From contig JAMPAQ010000007.1 of assembly GCA_023667145.1 (NCBI GenBank), positions 1 through 35,130 on the forward strand: 35,130 bases of DNA, given 5' to 3'. A model generated the notes under the pieces. It made no database searches, was not told the DNA's origin, and saw only the letters and a list, made by a program, of their open reading frames with translations. Within the stretch, counting starts at the first letter, position 1, and each line of letters opens with the position of its first letter. The DNA is from Pseudoflavonifractor sp. (lineage in GTDB: Bacteria; Bacteroidota; Bacteroidia; Bacteroidales; Muribaculaceae). A program made the position numbers and the translations under genes. Below are positions 22,862-32,732 of the stretch, piece by piece.

Positions 22862-25828
22862 ATGAACCGACTTATTGCCCTACCGGCGGCACTCGCCGCC
22901 TCGATAGCCATACACGCGCAGGGAGCGCTCGATGCCACCGGTGCCGACGGATTTATAGCCCGAGGCATCCAGATGTATCTCGACAACAACTATGTGGGAT
23001 GTATCGACCAGATGACCCACGCCCGGCAGATAGCCGGGAATGAGGAGACCACGGGATATTACATAGCCCTGTCGTCCCTGCGTCGGGGACAGCCCGACGC
23101 ATTGGGCCGTCTTGAGGATTTCATCGCCCGCTACCCCCAAAGCCCCCTGCGCCCTACGGTACAGGCTGGAATCGGCGACTATTACTACAGCCTCGGACGC
23201 TATGGCGAGGCTATAACGCAGTATGACAAGGTCGACCCCACGTCACTGACCGGGGGGACGCTTGACGACTACCTGCTCGGCAAGTCGTTCTGCTACCTCA
23301 AACTCGGGGAATATGACCGTGCCGACGAGGGGTTTGCAGCGCTTGAGGACTCGCGGACACTTGGCAACGAGGCCCGGTTCTATCGCGGATATATAGCCTA
23401 TTGCCGTGGGGACTATGACCGCGCACTCACCTTGCTGAAGCGCGTTGACAAGAGAAAGACACCCGGCGACAAGGCCGATTGCTACATAGCCCAGATATAT
23501 TTTGCCCGACATGACTACGACCGTGCGCTTGATATGGCGACACGACTGTTGGCCGACGGCGTGGGGGAGCAATACCGTCCCGAGATGCTGCGCATAGCCG
23601 GGGAGTCGTTCTACCACAAGGGGAATGACACCAAGGCCATCAGCTATCTTGACCAATATGTCGGCGAAACCGAGAATCCCAACCCTACGGCACTGTATAT
23701 ACTCGGCCTAAGCCAGTATAACGAGGGACGCTACGATGACGCCATCAAGACATTGGGCGGTGTCACCGAGGTGGACGACGCGATAGCCCAGAGCGCCTAC
23801 CTGTACATCGGACTCGCCCAGCTGAAGGAGGGTGACACCAACGCGGCGCTGCTCTCGCTCGACCGTGCCTGTGAGATGAATTACGACCCGTCTCTCAAGG
23901 AGACCGCCCTGTATAATTACGCCGTGGCCAAGTCGCAGGGAGGGCGGCTACCGTTCGGCAGCTCGGTCGGAGTGCTGGAGGACTTCCTGAAGCGCTATCC
24001 GTCATCACGTTACGCCCCATCGGTGAGGGAGTATATCGTCAACGGATATATGACCGACAACAACTATCCGGCGGCCCTTGCCGTGCTCGACAAGGTCAAG
24101 AATCCGTCAGCCGACCTGCTCAAGGCTAAACAGCGTATCCTCTATATCCTCGGCACGAGAGACCTGTCGGAGGGCAAGACCGACCTCGCGCTACAGCGGC
24201 TCACCGAGGCTGCCGACATATCGTCGGACCGCGATATAGCCCGCGAGTGTGACCTGTGGATCGGAGACTGCCTCTACCGTCAGAGGGAATACTCAAAAGC
24301 TGCCGCATCATACCGCCGATACATCGCCGCATCACGCGGGGCGGCCAACCTGCCTCTCGCCCGTTATGACCTCGGGTACAGCCTGTTTGCCATGAGGGAC
24401 TACAAGCAGGCACTGTCGGCCTTTAATGCCGCCATAAAGTCACCCGGCAATCTCGACAAGGCCACGCTCGCCGATGCCTATAACCGCGTGGGCGACTGCC
24501 TCTATTATAGCAATGACTACTCCGGCGCGTCAGCCAATTACGACAAGGCATGTCAGCTCAACCCCGACGCCGCCGATTACCCGATGTTCCAGAAAGCTGT
24601 CATGCGCGGATTCTCACGCGACTATAAGGGCAAGCTGGCGGGTCTCGACGAGATGATGTCACGCTACCCGTCGTCGGCCCTCGTCCCGTCGGCCATGCTT
24701 GAGAAGGCCGAGACCCTCTCGGCCCTCAACGACAGTCGCGGCGCGATTGACGTGTACAACCGCATTGTCAAGGAGTATCCCGCCACGGCACAGGGGCGCA
24801 GCGCGTCACTACAGCTTGCCATAACGCGTCTCAACGCCGGCAACCGCAGTGAGGCCATAGAGTCTTACCGCGCCGTCATACGCGAGTATCCGTCAAGCGA
24901 CGAGGCAAAGGTAGCCGCCGACGACCTCAAACGCATATATGCCGAGGATGGCAACCTCGACAAGTATGAGCAGTTTATCTCCACAATACCCGACGCACCC
25001 ACCCTTGAAGCCTCGGAGGCCGACAACCTCACGTTTGCCGCCGCCGAGAAAGCATATCTCGCCGACACCGGTGACACCGGACGGCTTGAGCGCTATATTG
25101 CCAAGTATCCCGGGGGTGCCAATGAGGCACAGGCCCTGTATTACCTGGCATCAAGCGCGGCAGACTCGGGCGACGACAACAAGGCGCTCGGATATGCCAC
25201 ACGTCTCATCTCGACCTATCCTGACGCTGAGGTGGCAGAGGATATCCTTGCCATCAAGGGGGCTATCGAGTTCAAGCAAGGGAAGGGGGAGGAGGCCCTC
25301 AAGTCGTTCCGCAGCCTTGAGAGGAAAGCATCGGCACCGGCCAATCTCCATGCCGCACGGCTTGGCATCATGAGAGTCTCACGCGACCTCGGGCACAACG
25401 CCGATGTAGTGGCTGCGGCAGACCGTATGCTCGCATCGTCGGCAGCGGGAAACTCTGACATAGCCGAGGTAAAATATATGCGTGCATCCGCGCTCAACGC
25501 CCTTGGCAAGAGCGACGAGGCGGTCAAGGCATGGGAGGAGCTGTCGCGCAATGCCGACAACATCTATGGCGCACGCGCAGCCGTAGACCTCGGGCAACAC
25601 TATTACGACTCAAAGCAATACAAAAAGGCCGAGAAGATTGTCAACAACCTGATTGACGCTGACACGCCCCATCAATACTGGCTCGCACGCGGATTCATAC
25701 TCCTCAGCGACATCTACACGGCCCAGGGTAAGAAATACGAGGCCCGTGAATATCTCAGGAGCCTGCGCAACAACTATCCCGGTGACGAACCCGACATCCG
25801 AGACATGATTGAGCAGCGACTCAAATAA
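22862..25828 (+). CDS. Large periplasmic tetratricopeptide-repeat protein
   Basis: A 988-aa protein with signal peptide MNRLIALPAALAASIAIHA cut before Gln20. Nearly all the rest is TPR-like helix pairs, with recurring patterns such as ARFYRGYIAYCRGDYDRALTL, TALYILGLSQYNEGRYDDAI and LARYDLGYSLFAMRDYKQALSAF, and BamD/YbgF-like FLKRYPSSRYAPS and VKEYPATAQGR. About 20 or more repeats are likely. Such proteins scaffold envelope complexes, but the partner is unknown. ATG 22862 was chosen over TTG 22859. The outer-membrane protein gene 46 bp downstream is a natural partner. The gene has its own strong promoter. Confidence 0.88.
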   Translation: MNRLIALPAALAASIAIHAQGALDATGADGFIARGIQMYLDNNYVGCIDQMTHARQIAGNEETTGYYIALSSLRRGQPDALGRLEDFIARYPQSPLRPTVQAGIGDYYYSLGRYGEAITQYDKVDPTSLTGGTLDDYLLGKSFCYLKLGEYDRADEGFAALEDSRTLGNEARFYRGYIAYCRGDYDRALTLLKRVDKRKTPGDKADCYIAQIYFARHDYDRALDMATRLLADGVGEQYRPEMLRIAGESFYHKGNDTKAISYLDQYVGETENPNPTALYILGLSQYNEGRYDDAIKTLGGVTEVDDAIAQSAYLYIGLAQLKEGDTNAALLSLDRACEMNYDPSLKETALYNYAVAKSQGGRLPFGSSVGVLEDFLKRYPSSRYAPSVREYIVNGYMTDNNYPAALAVLDKVKNPSADLLKAKQRILYILGTRDLSEGKTDLALQRLTEAADISSDRDIARECDLWIGDCLYRQREYSKAAASYRRYIAASRGAANLPLARYDLGYSLFAMRDYKQALSAFNAAIKSPGNLDKATLADAYNRVGDCLYYSNDYSGASANYDKACQLNPDAADYPMFQKAVMRGFSRDYKGKLAGLDEMMSRYPSSALVPSAMLEKAETLSALNDSRGAIDVYNRIVKEYPATAQGRSASLQLAITRLNAGNRSEAIESYRAVIREYPSSDEAKVAADDLKRIYAEDGNLDKYEQFISTIPDAPTLEASEADNLTFAAAEKAYLADTGDTGRLERYIAKYPGGANEAQALYYLASSAADSGDDNKALGYATRLISTYPDAEVAEDILAIKGAIEFKQGKGEEALKSFRSLERKASAPANLHAARLGIMRVSRDLGHNADVVAAADRMLASSAAGNSDIAEVKYMRASALNALGKSDEAVKAWEELSRNADNIYGARAAVDLGQHYYDSKQYKKAEKIVNNLIDADTPHQYWLARGFILLSDIYTAQGKKYEAREYLRSLRNNYPGDEPDIRDMIEQRLK

Positions 25829-25874
25829 CATGACCGCAAGCCATAAACATCAAATTACATTCCGATTGCAAACG

Positions 25875-27620
25875 ATGAAGAGATTATATATATCAGCCAT
25901 AGCCCTATTAGCAGCCATGTCATCGGCGGCCCAGGGACTGACCAAAGAGATAGTCATCGAGAAAGAGAACGTGCCACGCGAGCGCGAGGCCACGCGCCTT
26001 GCCATAGCCCCGGCAATATCCCTGCCTCCCGTGAAGACAAAGGCTCTGAAGATAAGCGATGGAGGTGTCACAACCGAGGTCCCCGCATGGTTGACCACCC
26101 TTGAGCCGGCACAGGGAGACGCCATCACCGGCCAGTCACCCTATCGCGGCTATGTCAGTGCCGGATATTTCCCCAACCCCATCGCTGGGGTATCAGCCGG
26201 ATACCGGCTGATGGCCACGAAAGCCACCGCGCTTGACCTATACGGTCAGTTCACATTCAACCGATACAAACGCGACAGCCCCGCCGGAGCCGATGTCGCG
26301 ATACGCCGGAGCGCGTTGACCATCGGCGCGTTGCTGAGGCAGAAAATCGGGCAATCATCCATGCTCAACGCCGACATCGACTGGAACCTGTACAATTACA
26401 ATATCACCACACTGACCGCCAACGGACATAACCAGCACGCCAACAACTGCAACATATCGCTCGGATGGCAGTCAAAGGCCGGAGTGCTTGACTATCACGT
26501 AACAGCCGGTTACGGATATTTCGGTTTTGGCAACGCCGACACCCCGCTGTTCTCATACGTAAGGGGAACTACTGACCTCAAGCCATTGAAAGAAAACGCC
26601 TTTAACGTCACCTTAGGCGCATCCACAGCCGCTTCGGAGGTATCGACAGTCGGTATCGATGCTGACGCGTCATTCGTCTCTTACAACACCACCGGCTCAC
26701 TGTTTATCAGCGCCGACCCCGTCACACTGCCGGTGCTCACCGTAGGCGACGGGTTCACCCGCGGGGCTATAGGCGTAAATCCTTATTACAGCTATGCCGG
26801 CGACAATGTCGATGCCCGAGTCGGCATCAAGGCAGACTTTTTCATCCACTCGGGTAAGGTTGTGCACGTGACTCCCGACGTGAGACTGTCGTGGAGACCC
26901 GCTGCCATACTCGGCATATGGGCCGAGGCCACGGGCGGCGACGAGATGAACAGCCTAAGCAGCTTGTTTAACGACATCCCCTACATGTCAGCGGCAATCG
27001 CACCGGGTCATAACTCCATGATAGCCTACGACATAAAAGGTGGATTCACTATCGGCCCGTGCCGTGGATTTACGGGGCGCGTATATGGCGGCTATGCCTC
27101 GGCAAGGGACTGGATGATGCCAACCGGCGCCACATACGGCAACGAGGGGACCCTCTACCACGATGTCGAGGCAGTCAACCTGAAAGGATGGCATTTTGGC
27201 GTGTCGGCAGCCTACGACTACAAGGGATTGGCCGGTATCGAGGCTGCCTTTGAGATGGCACCGTCAGACTATGACAAGGGCTACTACATGTGGCGTGACC
27301 GGGCCAAGCGGCTTGTCAGCGCACGGCTATACGGCTCTCCCATCAAGGGTCTTGACCTCTCACTCGCCTACCGTCTCCGAGCAGACCGCTCAAGCTACGG
27401 CACTCCCGCACCGTCAGCCGGGCAGACCACAGCCACCGCACTGCTGCGCGACGACCTCGGGAACGTAAGCTCGCTCGACCTCAACGCGTCCTATGCCATC
27501 ACCCGACAGCTGAGTGTGTTCTGCAACATCAACAACCTGCTCAACGGTGACTGGCAGGAATGTTATGGTGTGACAACCGCCCCCATCAACGGCCTGATAG
27601 GTGTCGGCTACAAGTTCTGA
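25875..27620 (+). CDS. Outer-membrane beta-barrel protein, TonB-receptor-like C-terminus
   Basis: A 581-aa protein with signal peptide MKRLYISAIALLAAMSSAA cut before Gln20. It has a short N-terminal region (EIVIEKENVPREREATR, then PAISLPPVKTKALKISDGG) and a long run of amphipathic strands from about residue 90 (GYVSAGYFPNPIAGVSAGYR, ATALDLYGQFTFN) to the end. The C-terminus, DLNASYAITRQLSVFCNINN then IGVGYKF, resembles the last strands of TonB-dependent receptors. No plug domain is visible, so it is probably a plugless barrel of about 16-22 strands. ATG 25875 gives the signal peptide. It is co-transcribed with the TPR gene and ends at a good terminator. Confidence 0.82.
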   Translation: MKRLYISAIALLAAMSSAAQGLTKEIVIEKENVPREREATRLAIAPAISLPPVKTKALKISDGGVTTEVPAWLTTLEPAQGDAITGQSPYRGYVSAGYFPNPIAGVSAGYRLMATKATALDLYGQFTFNRYKRDSPAGADVAIRRSALTIGALLRQKIGQSSMLNADIDWNLYNYNITTLTANGHNQHANNCNISLGWQSKAGVLDYHVTAGYGYFGFGNADTPLFSYVRGTTDLKPLKENAFNVTLGASTAASEVSTVGIDADASFVSYNTTGSLFISADPVTLPVLTVGDGFTRGAIGVNPYYSYAGDNVDARVGIKADFFIHSGKVVHVTPDVRLSWRPAAILGIWAEATGGDEMNSLSSLFNDIPYMSAAIAPGHNSMIAYDIKGGFTIGPCRGFTGRVYGGYASARDWMMPTGATYGNEGTLYHDVEAVNLKGWHFGVSAAYDYKGLAGIEAAFEMAPSDYDKGYYMWRDRAKRLVSARLYGSPIKGLDLSLAYRLRADRSSYGTPAPSAGQTTATALLRDDLGNVSSLDLNASYAITRQLSVFCNINNLLNGDWQECYGVTTAPINGLIGVGYKF

Positions 27621-27647
27621 CCGACGCATTTCACACCGGGATTTAAC

Positions 27648-27688
27648 ATTTTGCAGAGTCTTGAAACATAAGATTCTGCAAAATTTTT
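27648..27688 (+). terminator. Intrinsic terminator of the TPR/outer-membrane operon
   Basis: Arms ATTTTGCAGA-G-TCTT and AAGA-T-TCTGCAAAAT around a 7-nt loop, followed by TTTTAT. The stem is nearly symmetrical. Confidence 0.85.
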
Positions 27689-27734
27689 ATGTTAAAAAAC
27701 ATAGTTTTATCGCACATATTCCAAAAACTATTGT

Positions 27735-27742
27735 TATCTTTG
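27735..27742 (+). promoter_or_regulatory. Promoter of a small stand-alone transcript
   Basis: TATCTTTG fits TAnnTTTG exactly and starts a unit that ends at the terminator at 27980-28005, about 260 nt in all. The -33 region is only AT-rich. Confidence 0.65.
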
Positions 27743-27841
27743 CATCAAGGTTAAGAAAAAGTTTTACATCTACAATCTTGTAGAGAGGGTCATGAGAGAC
27801 CCATTGGGTTTTGTTTTAGGTTTAATTAAAATTCAAGTCGT

Positions 27842-27922
27842 ATGAAAAAAGCTATCAGAAAAGCGGCAATGTGGTATTTTACCACTGCGGCAGCGGTTTA
27901 TGAAAACACAAATGCCATCTGA
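27842..27922 (+). CDS. Small 26-aa protein in its own transcription unit
   Basis: ATG at 27842 after an AT-rich leader opens a 26-codon frame: MKKAIRKAAMWYFTTAAA then VYENTNAI, stop. It is basic at the N-terminus, with a short amphipathic or weakly hydrophobic centre. No family is recognised. It sits about 100 nt behind a TATCTTTG box and about 58 nt before a strong terminator, with no other gene between. Hairpins flank or overlap it: CTACAA/TTGTAG and GGGTC/GACCC in the leader, GTGGTA/TACCAC inside, GACCT/AGGTC at the stop. It could therefore also be a structured regulatory RNA. It is too short for standard gene callers. Confidence 0.5.
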   Translation: MKKAIRKAAMWYFTTAAAVYENTNAI

Positions 27923-27979
27923 CCTCAGGTCTTTGGCAAGATGCTTTTGAGATTGAATTAGTAAATTAATTGTTAAAGG

Positions 27980-28005
27980 ATCGTGAGTTTCTCACGATTT
28001 TTTTT
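27980..28005 (+). terminator. Intrinsic terminator of the small transcript
   Basis: Perfect 8-bp arms ATCGTGAG and CTCACGAT with a TTT loop, running into eight T residues. Confidence 0.92.
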
Positions 28006-28034
28006 GTTTCCGTCCAAAAGCGTGGTTATCTTTG
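28003..28034 (+). promoter_or_regulatory. Promoter of folB
   Basis: TTTG (28003-28006), 20 nt, TATCTTTG (28027-28034), 66 nt before the folB start. The TTTG overlaps the T-run of the preceding terminator. Confidence 0.75.
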
Positions 28035-28100
28035 TGAATCTTACTCCCTCATAACTTTTTAACTTAATCATATACAACGCAATTATAAAACTACAGCAGG

Positions 28101-28454
28101 ATGACGACCATTATTGAGATAAACAAGCTACGCATACGCGCCAACCATGGCGTGTCAGACCAGGAACGTACAGTCGGCAATCTCTTTGAGGTGACCGCGA
28201 GGCTCCGCTATCCCCTTGACCGTGCGATGGAGACCGACAACGTGCTCCATACGCTCAACTATGCCGAGGTGGTCGCTCTGATACGCGCCGAGATGAAAAA
28301 GCCCTCCCGCCTGCTCGAACACGTAGTGCAGCGGCTCTACACCGAGCTTACCCATGCCTATCCCAACGTCACCGGCGGCTCAATCACGCTCGCCAAGCTG
28401 GCCCCCCCCATGGGCGAGGAGCTGGAGTCGGTGGCGGTGACACTCGAATGGTGA
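28101..28454 (+). CDS. folB: Dihydroneopterin aldolase
   Basis: A 117-aa cytoplasmic enzyme that converts 7,8-dihydroneopterin to 6-hydroxymethyl-dihydropterin in folate synthesis. The family start RIRANHGVSDQERTVGN, the DNVLHTLNYAEV segment, SRLLEHVVQRL and the final ITLAKLAPPMG (the conserved K-x-x-P-P area) are all present at the usual length. It has its own promoter; no other folate gene is adjacent. Confidence 0.93.
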   Translation: MTTIIEINKLRIRANHGVSDQERTVGNLFEVTARLRYPLDRAMETDNVLHTLNYAEVVALIRAEMKKPSRLLEHVVQRLYTELTHAYPNVTGGSITLAKLAPPMGEELESVAVTLEW

Positions 28455-28492
28455 CAGCCGTCCACAACCATACTTTTAAGACATACTCATAA

Positions 28493-29719
<1,227 letters not shown>

Positions 29720-29744
29720 TATACACCAGTAAAACAAGTGAGGT

Positions 29745-30560
29745 ATGAGACAGATCCTTTCCTCGATAATCTTGTTTGTCGCCGCCACCGTCGCCGTGCC
29801 TGACACAATGGCGCAGACAGCATCACGCGTCACAGCGGCGGCTGACTCAGTCACAGCGGCGGCTGACTCAGTCACAGCGCAGCCCACCGACAGCATAATG
29901 CCCGACAATGCCCGATACTACATGCCGGGTAATCTGAAACTCGGATTTTTTGCCGGTATAGGAGGGCTGTTCAGAACCGGGGATATCGCCTCGGGATTTT
30001 CCAACACATGGGCATTCAATGTCGGATTGTCAGTGTCCTACTGTCGTGTGAGCGTCGAGGGGATGTTCCTGTACGGTACTCCCACGATCGACAATCCCAA
30101 CATAACCAACATCGCCGATGCCAACGGCATAGCCTATCACTCCAATGTCAACAACGCCAACCTGCTCGGAGGCGGCTTCAGCATCGGATATGAGGCTCTC
30201 GACACGCGGCGGTTTGGCATAACCCCGTGGGTCGGCGGATTCTGGACATCCTACCGATGGTCGGCAAGGCCCATGTACACCAACGCCGCCGGAGGACTGA
30301 CACAGACCGGCGACCAGATAGACCTGTCGACGAGCGACTTCAACGTCGGGTTCGGAGCCAACTTTGAGTGGCACTTCACCCACAGTGAGAGCGATGTCGA
30401 GCTGCTTGGCAGCGACGGACAGGAATATGTCTCCACCCTCAGGTTCATGCCCTACGCGATACGTGCCGTCTATCCGGGGACTCACCCGTCGCTCAACGGA
30501 TGGCAGATAGGCTTCACGGTGGCCTATACCGGAGTGGCGCGTCTGCTCAACCTCTATTGA
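29745..30560 (+). CDS. Probable outer-membrane beta-barrel protein
   Basis: A 271-aa exported protein of no recognised family. The signal peptide ends at DTMA with Gln24 next. A low-complexity linker made of a repeated VTAAADS unit follows, then barrel-like strands: LKLGFFAGIGGLFRTGD, WAFNVGLSVSYCRVSVEG, LLGGGFSIGYEALDTRRF, FNVGFGANFEWHF and WQIGFTVAYTGVARLLNLY to the end. Its position just behind the esterase suggests a related envelope role, without proof. No clear terminator follows; the 125-bp gap holds a duplicated TCTCCCCCA. Confidence 0.7.
   Translation: MRQILSSIILFVAATVAVPDTMAQTASRVTAAADSVTAAADSVTAQPTDSIMPDNARYYMPGNLKLGFFAGIGGLFRTGDIASGFSNTWAFNVGLSVSYCRVSVEGMFLYGTPTIDNPNITNIADANGIAYHSNVNNANLLGGGFSIGYEALDTRRFGITPWVGGFWTSYRWSARPMYTNAAGGLTQTGDQIDLSTSDFNVGFGANFEWHFTHSESDVELLGSDGQEYVSTLRFMPYAIRAVYPGTHPSLNGWQIGFTVAYTGVARLLNLY
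29829..29879 (+). repeat. 21-bp tandem repeat in a linker
   Basis: Two identical 21-bp units, 29829-29849 and 29850-29870, then a 9-bp partial; each encodes VTAAADS. The copies match base for base, which suggests a recent slippage event in the linker after the signal peptide. Confidence 0.9.
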
Positions 30561-30657
30561 CACAGCCTCATCTCCCCCATCTCCCCCATCGGGGCTGCTA
30601 TCGGGTATTTTAGGCACGATTAGCAGTTCCATATTATGAATTGTGGGTTAAATGCAC

Positions 30658-30665
30658 TAACTTTG
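30658..30665 (+). promoter_or_regulatory. -7 promoter box of the DUF4199-GT2 operon
   Basis: TAACTTTG fits the Bacteroidetes box and lies 20 nt before the ATG at 30686, implying a very short leader. Confidence 0.6.
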
Positions 30666-30685
30666 CCGACGATAACAGAATCCCG

Positions 30686-31228
30686 ATGACCGACATCAAT
30701 ACTTCCGTTTACCGGCAAGGCGCCGATACTGGCCTGTACTTCGGCCTGTATCTCACGGTGCTGTTTTTCACCATGGCTTATTCCATCAACGTCCCGGTGT
30801 TGAGCGTGGTGTCATTCGTGCTGATGTTAGGAGTCCCGGTGTTCATCTACGCCTGTCTGCGCTCCTACTATTGCCGGCTGCGCGGTCATGTCATATTCTC
30901 GGGTCTATGGATGTATGGAATCATGATATTCCTCTGCGGATCGCTCATCTCAGCCGCCGTGTCGGTGATATACATGAAATGGATATCGCCCGGCTTCATG
31001 GCCACCCAGATGCAGACATCGCTCGACATACTTGAGGCATCGACGATGCCCGAGGCCCAGGAGACAGCCAAGACCATCAAGCTCATGCGCGACAGCGGTA
31101 TGCTCCCCGGCCCGGCAGAGACAGCTCTGCGTATCGTCAGCTTCAACGTGTTCACCGGGTCGATGCTCTCGGCGCTGATGGCGCTACTTGCCCGGGCAAG
31201 AGGATATAAAAACGACAAAAACATTTGA
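30686..31228 (+). CDS. DUF4199-family membrane protein
   Basis: A 180-aa inner-membrane protein with four hydrophobic segments (about 16-33, 36-55, 67-92, 148-168) and a soluble stretch between the third and fourth (ILEASTMPEAQETAKTIKLM). This topology and its place directly before a GT2 gene are typical of Bacteroidetes DUF4199 proteins; function unknown. ATG 30686 was chosen over an earlier in-frame start at 30641, because the -7 promoter box lies between them. It ends 4 bp before the GT2 start. Confidence 0.8.
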   Translation: MTDINTSVYRQGADTGLYFGLYLTVLFFTMAYSINVPVLSVVSFVLMLGVPVFIYACLRSYYCRLRGHVIFSGLWMYGIMIFLCGSLISAAVSVIYMKWISPGFMATQMQTSLDILEASTMPEAQETAKTIKLMRDSGMLPGPAETALRIVSFNVFTGSMLSALMALLARARGYKNDKNI

Positions 31229-31232
31229 CACG

Positions 31233-32210
31233 ATGGATATTTCAGTAATCATACCTCTCTATAACGAGGAGGAATCACTCCCCGAACTCGCCGCATGGAT
31301 AAAGCGTGTGATGGACGAGAATGGTTTTTCATACGAGATACTATTTATCAATGACGGGTCAACCGACCGCTCATGGGAGGTGATAAACACCCTGCGTGAG
31401 CACAATCCCGCCATCGGGGGGGTGTCGTTCAGGCGCAACTACGGCAAGTCACCGGCCCTGAACACCGGCTTTGCCCGCGCCAAGGGGGATGTAGTCATAA
31501 CGATGGACGCCGACCTCCAGGACTCGCCCGACGAGATACCCGAGCTGTATCGGATGATAACCCGGGATGGCTATGACCTCGTGTCGGGATGGAAGCAGAA
31601 ACGGTATGACCCGCTGTCAAAGACCATCCCCACCAAGCTGTTCAACGCCACCGCCCGCAAGGTCAGCGGGATCAAGAACCTCCACGACTTCAACTGCGGA
31701 CTCAAAGCCTACCGCAACAAGGTGGTCAAGCATATCGAGGTATATGGCGACATGCACCGCTATATCCCCTACCTGGCCAAGAATGCCGGATTTAACAAAA
31801 TCGGGGAGAAAGTGGTGAAGCACCGCGCCCGCAAGTACGGGTCGACAAAATTTGGACTCGACCGCTTTGTCAATGGCTATCTCGACTTGGCGACGCTTTG
31901 GTTCACGTCAAAATTCGGGATAAAGCCGATGCACTTCTTCGGATTGCTCGGCAGCCTCATGTTTATCCTCGGTTTCATTGCAGTAATCATAGTTGGAGCG
32001 TCAAAGCTCTATGCCATGCGGCACGGAGCCCCCTACCGTCTCGTGACCGACTCCCCTTATTTCTATCTGTCGCTCACGTTGATGATACTCGGCACCCAGC
32101 TGTTTCTCACCGGCTTTCTCGGCGAGCTCATCGTGCGCAACTCGCCGGGACGCAACCACTATGAGATAGAGGAGGAGATGAAACCCGCAGCATCCCCCGC
32201 CGAGTCATGA
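31233..32210 (+). CDS. GT2 glycosyltransferase, DPM1/GtrB-like, membrane-anchored
   Basis: A 325-aa enzyme with an N-terminal GT-A domain and two C-terminal helices (about 225-255 and 270-300). Motifs are VIIPLYNEEESLPEL, FINDGSTDRSWE, FRRNYGKSPALNTGF, and the metal-binding MDADLQDSPDEIPE. This is the layout of polyprenyl-phosphate glycosyltransferases (GtrB, ArnC, DPM1-like) that load a sugar from a nucleotide sugar onto a lipid carrier at the inner membrane. Sugar and role are not visible. Its stop overlaps the start of the next gene as ATGA. Confidence 0.9.
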   Translation: MDISVIIPLYNEEESLPELAAWIKRVMDENGFSYEILFINDGSTDRSWEVINTLREHNPAIGGVSFRRNYGKSPALNTGFARAKGDVVITMDADLQDSPDEIPELYRMITRDGYDLVSGWKQKRYDPLSKTIPTKLFNATARKVSGIKNLHDFNCGLKAYRNKVVKHIEVYGDMHRYIPYLAKNAGFNKIGEKVVKHRARKYGSTKFGLDRFVNGYLDLATLWFTSKFGIKPMHFFGLLGSLMFILGFIAVIIVGASKLYAMRHGAPYRLVTDSPYFYLSLTLMILGTQLFLTGFLGELIVRNSPGRNHYEIEEEMKPAASPAES

Positions 32211-32722
32211 CACTGAGTCGTCACACATTACCGGCAACCGTAGCGACCGCCGTGGCAATCTGTGTCGCGGTATCGTGCAACACGGCCGGGTGCTACGACA
32301 ACCAGAGTTCCATACCGCTCGCCGGATTTTATGCTGACTCATCGCACAACGAGATCACGGTCGATTCCATCTCCATCGGGGGCGTGGGCGCACCCGACGA
32401 CTCGCTGCTGCTCAATAACGCCACGGCATCTAAGGTTTACCTGCCATTCAGAGCCGACCGCAACTCTACTTCGTTCTACATACACTATGACCAACAGCTC
32501 ATCAGTGACCCGGCACTCAACGACACGCTGACGTTCACTTACAGTTCCGAACCGTATTTTGCCTCTGACGAGTGTGGCGCGATGTACCGATACACGATAA
32601 TATCATGCGACTACACCACCCATCTCGTGGCATCGGTTGAGGTGACCGACCCGCTCATAACCAATGCCGACATAGAGCGTATCCACATCTACTTCCGCAC
32701 GTCAGACACAACCGCAAAATGA
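32207..32722 (+). CDS. DUF6452-like lipoprotein
   Basis: A 171-aa exported protein. The hydrophobic start is followed by two cysteines (Cys24 in AVSC, Cys29 in TAGC), either of which could be lipidated. The phrase CYDNQSSIPLAGFY and later beta-rich segments (SKVYLPFRADRNSTSFYIHY, DTLTFTYSSEPYFASDECG) fit Bacteroidales DUF6452 proteins; the family call is from memory of the pattern. It overlaps the GT2 gene by 4 nt and is followed 10 bp later by the DUF6048-like gene, its usual neighbour. Confidence 0.72.
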   Translation: MTLSRHTLPATVATAVAICVAVSCNTAGCYDNQSSIPLAGFYADSSHNEITVDSISIGGVGAPDDSLLLNNATASKVYLPFRADRNSTSFYIHYDQQLISDPALNDTLTFTYSSEPYFASDECGAMYRYTIISCDYTTHLVASVEVTDPLITNADIERIHIYFRTSDTTAK

Positions 32723-32732
32723 AGCCCCAACG

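Noticed and set aside
25875..27620. Full TonB-dependent receptor
   Set aside because: The last strands are similar, but there is no TonB box or plug domain and the protein is short for the family.
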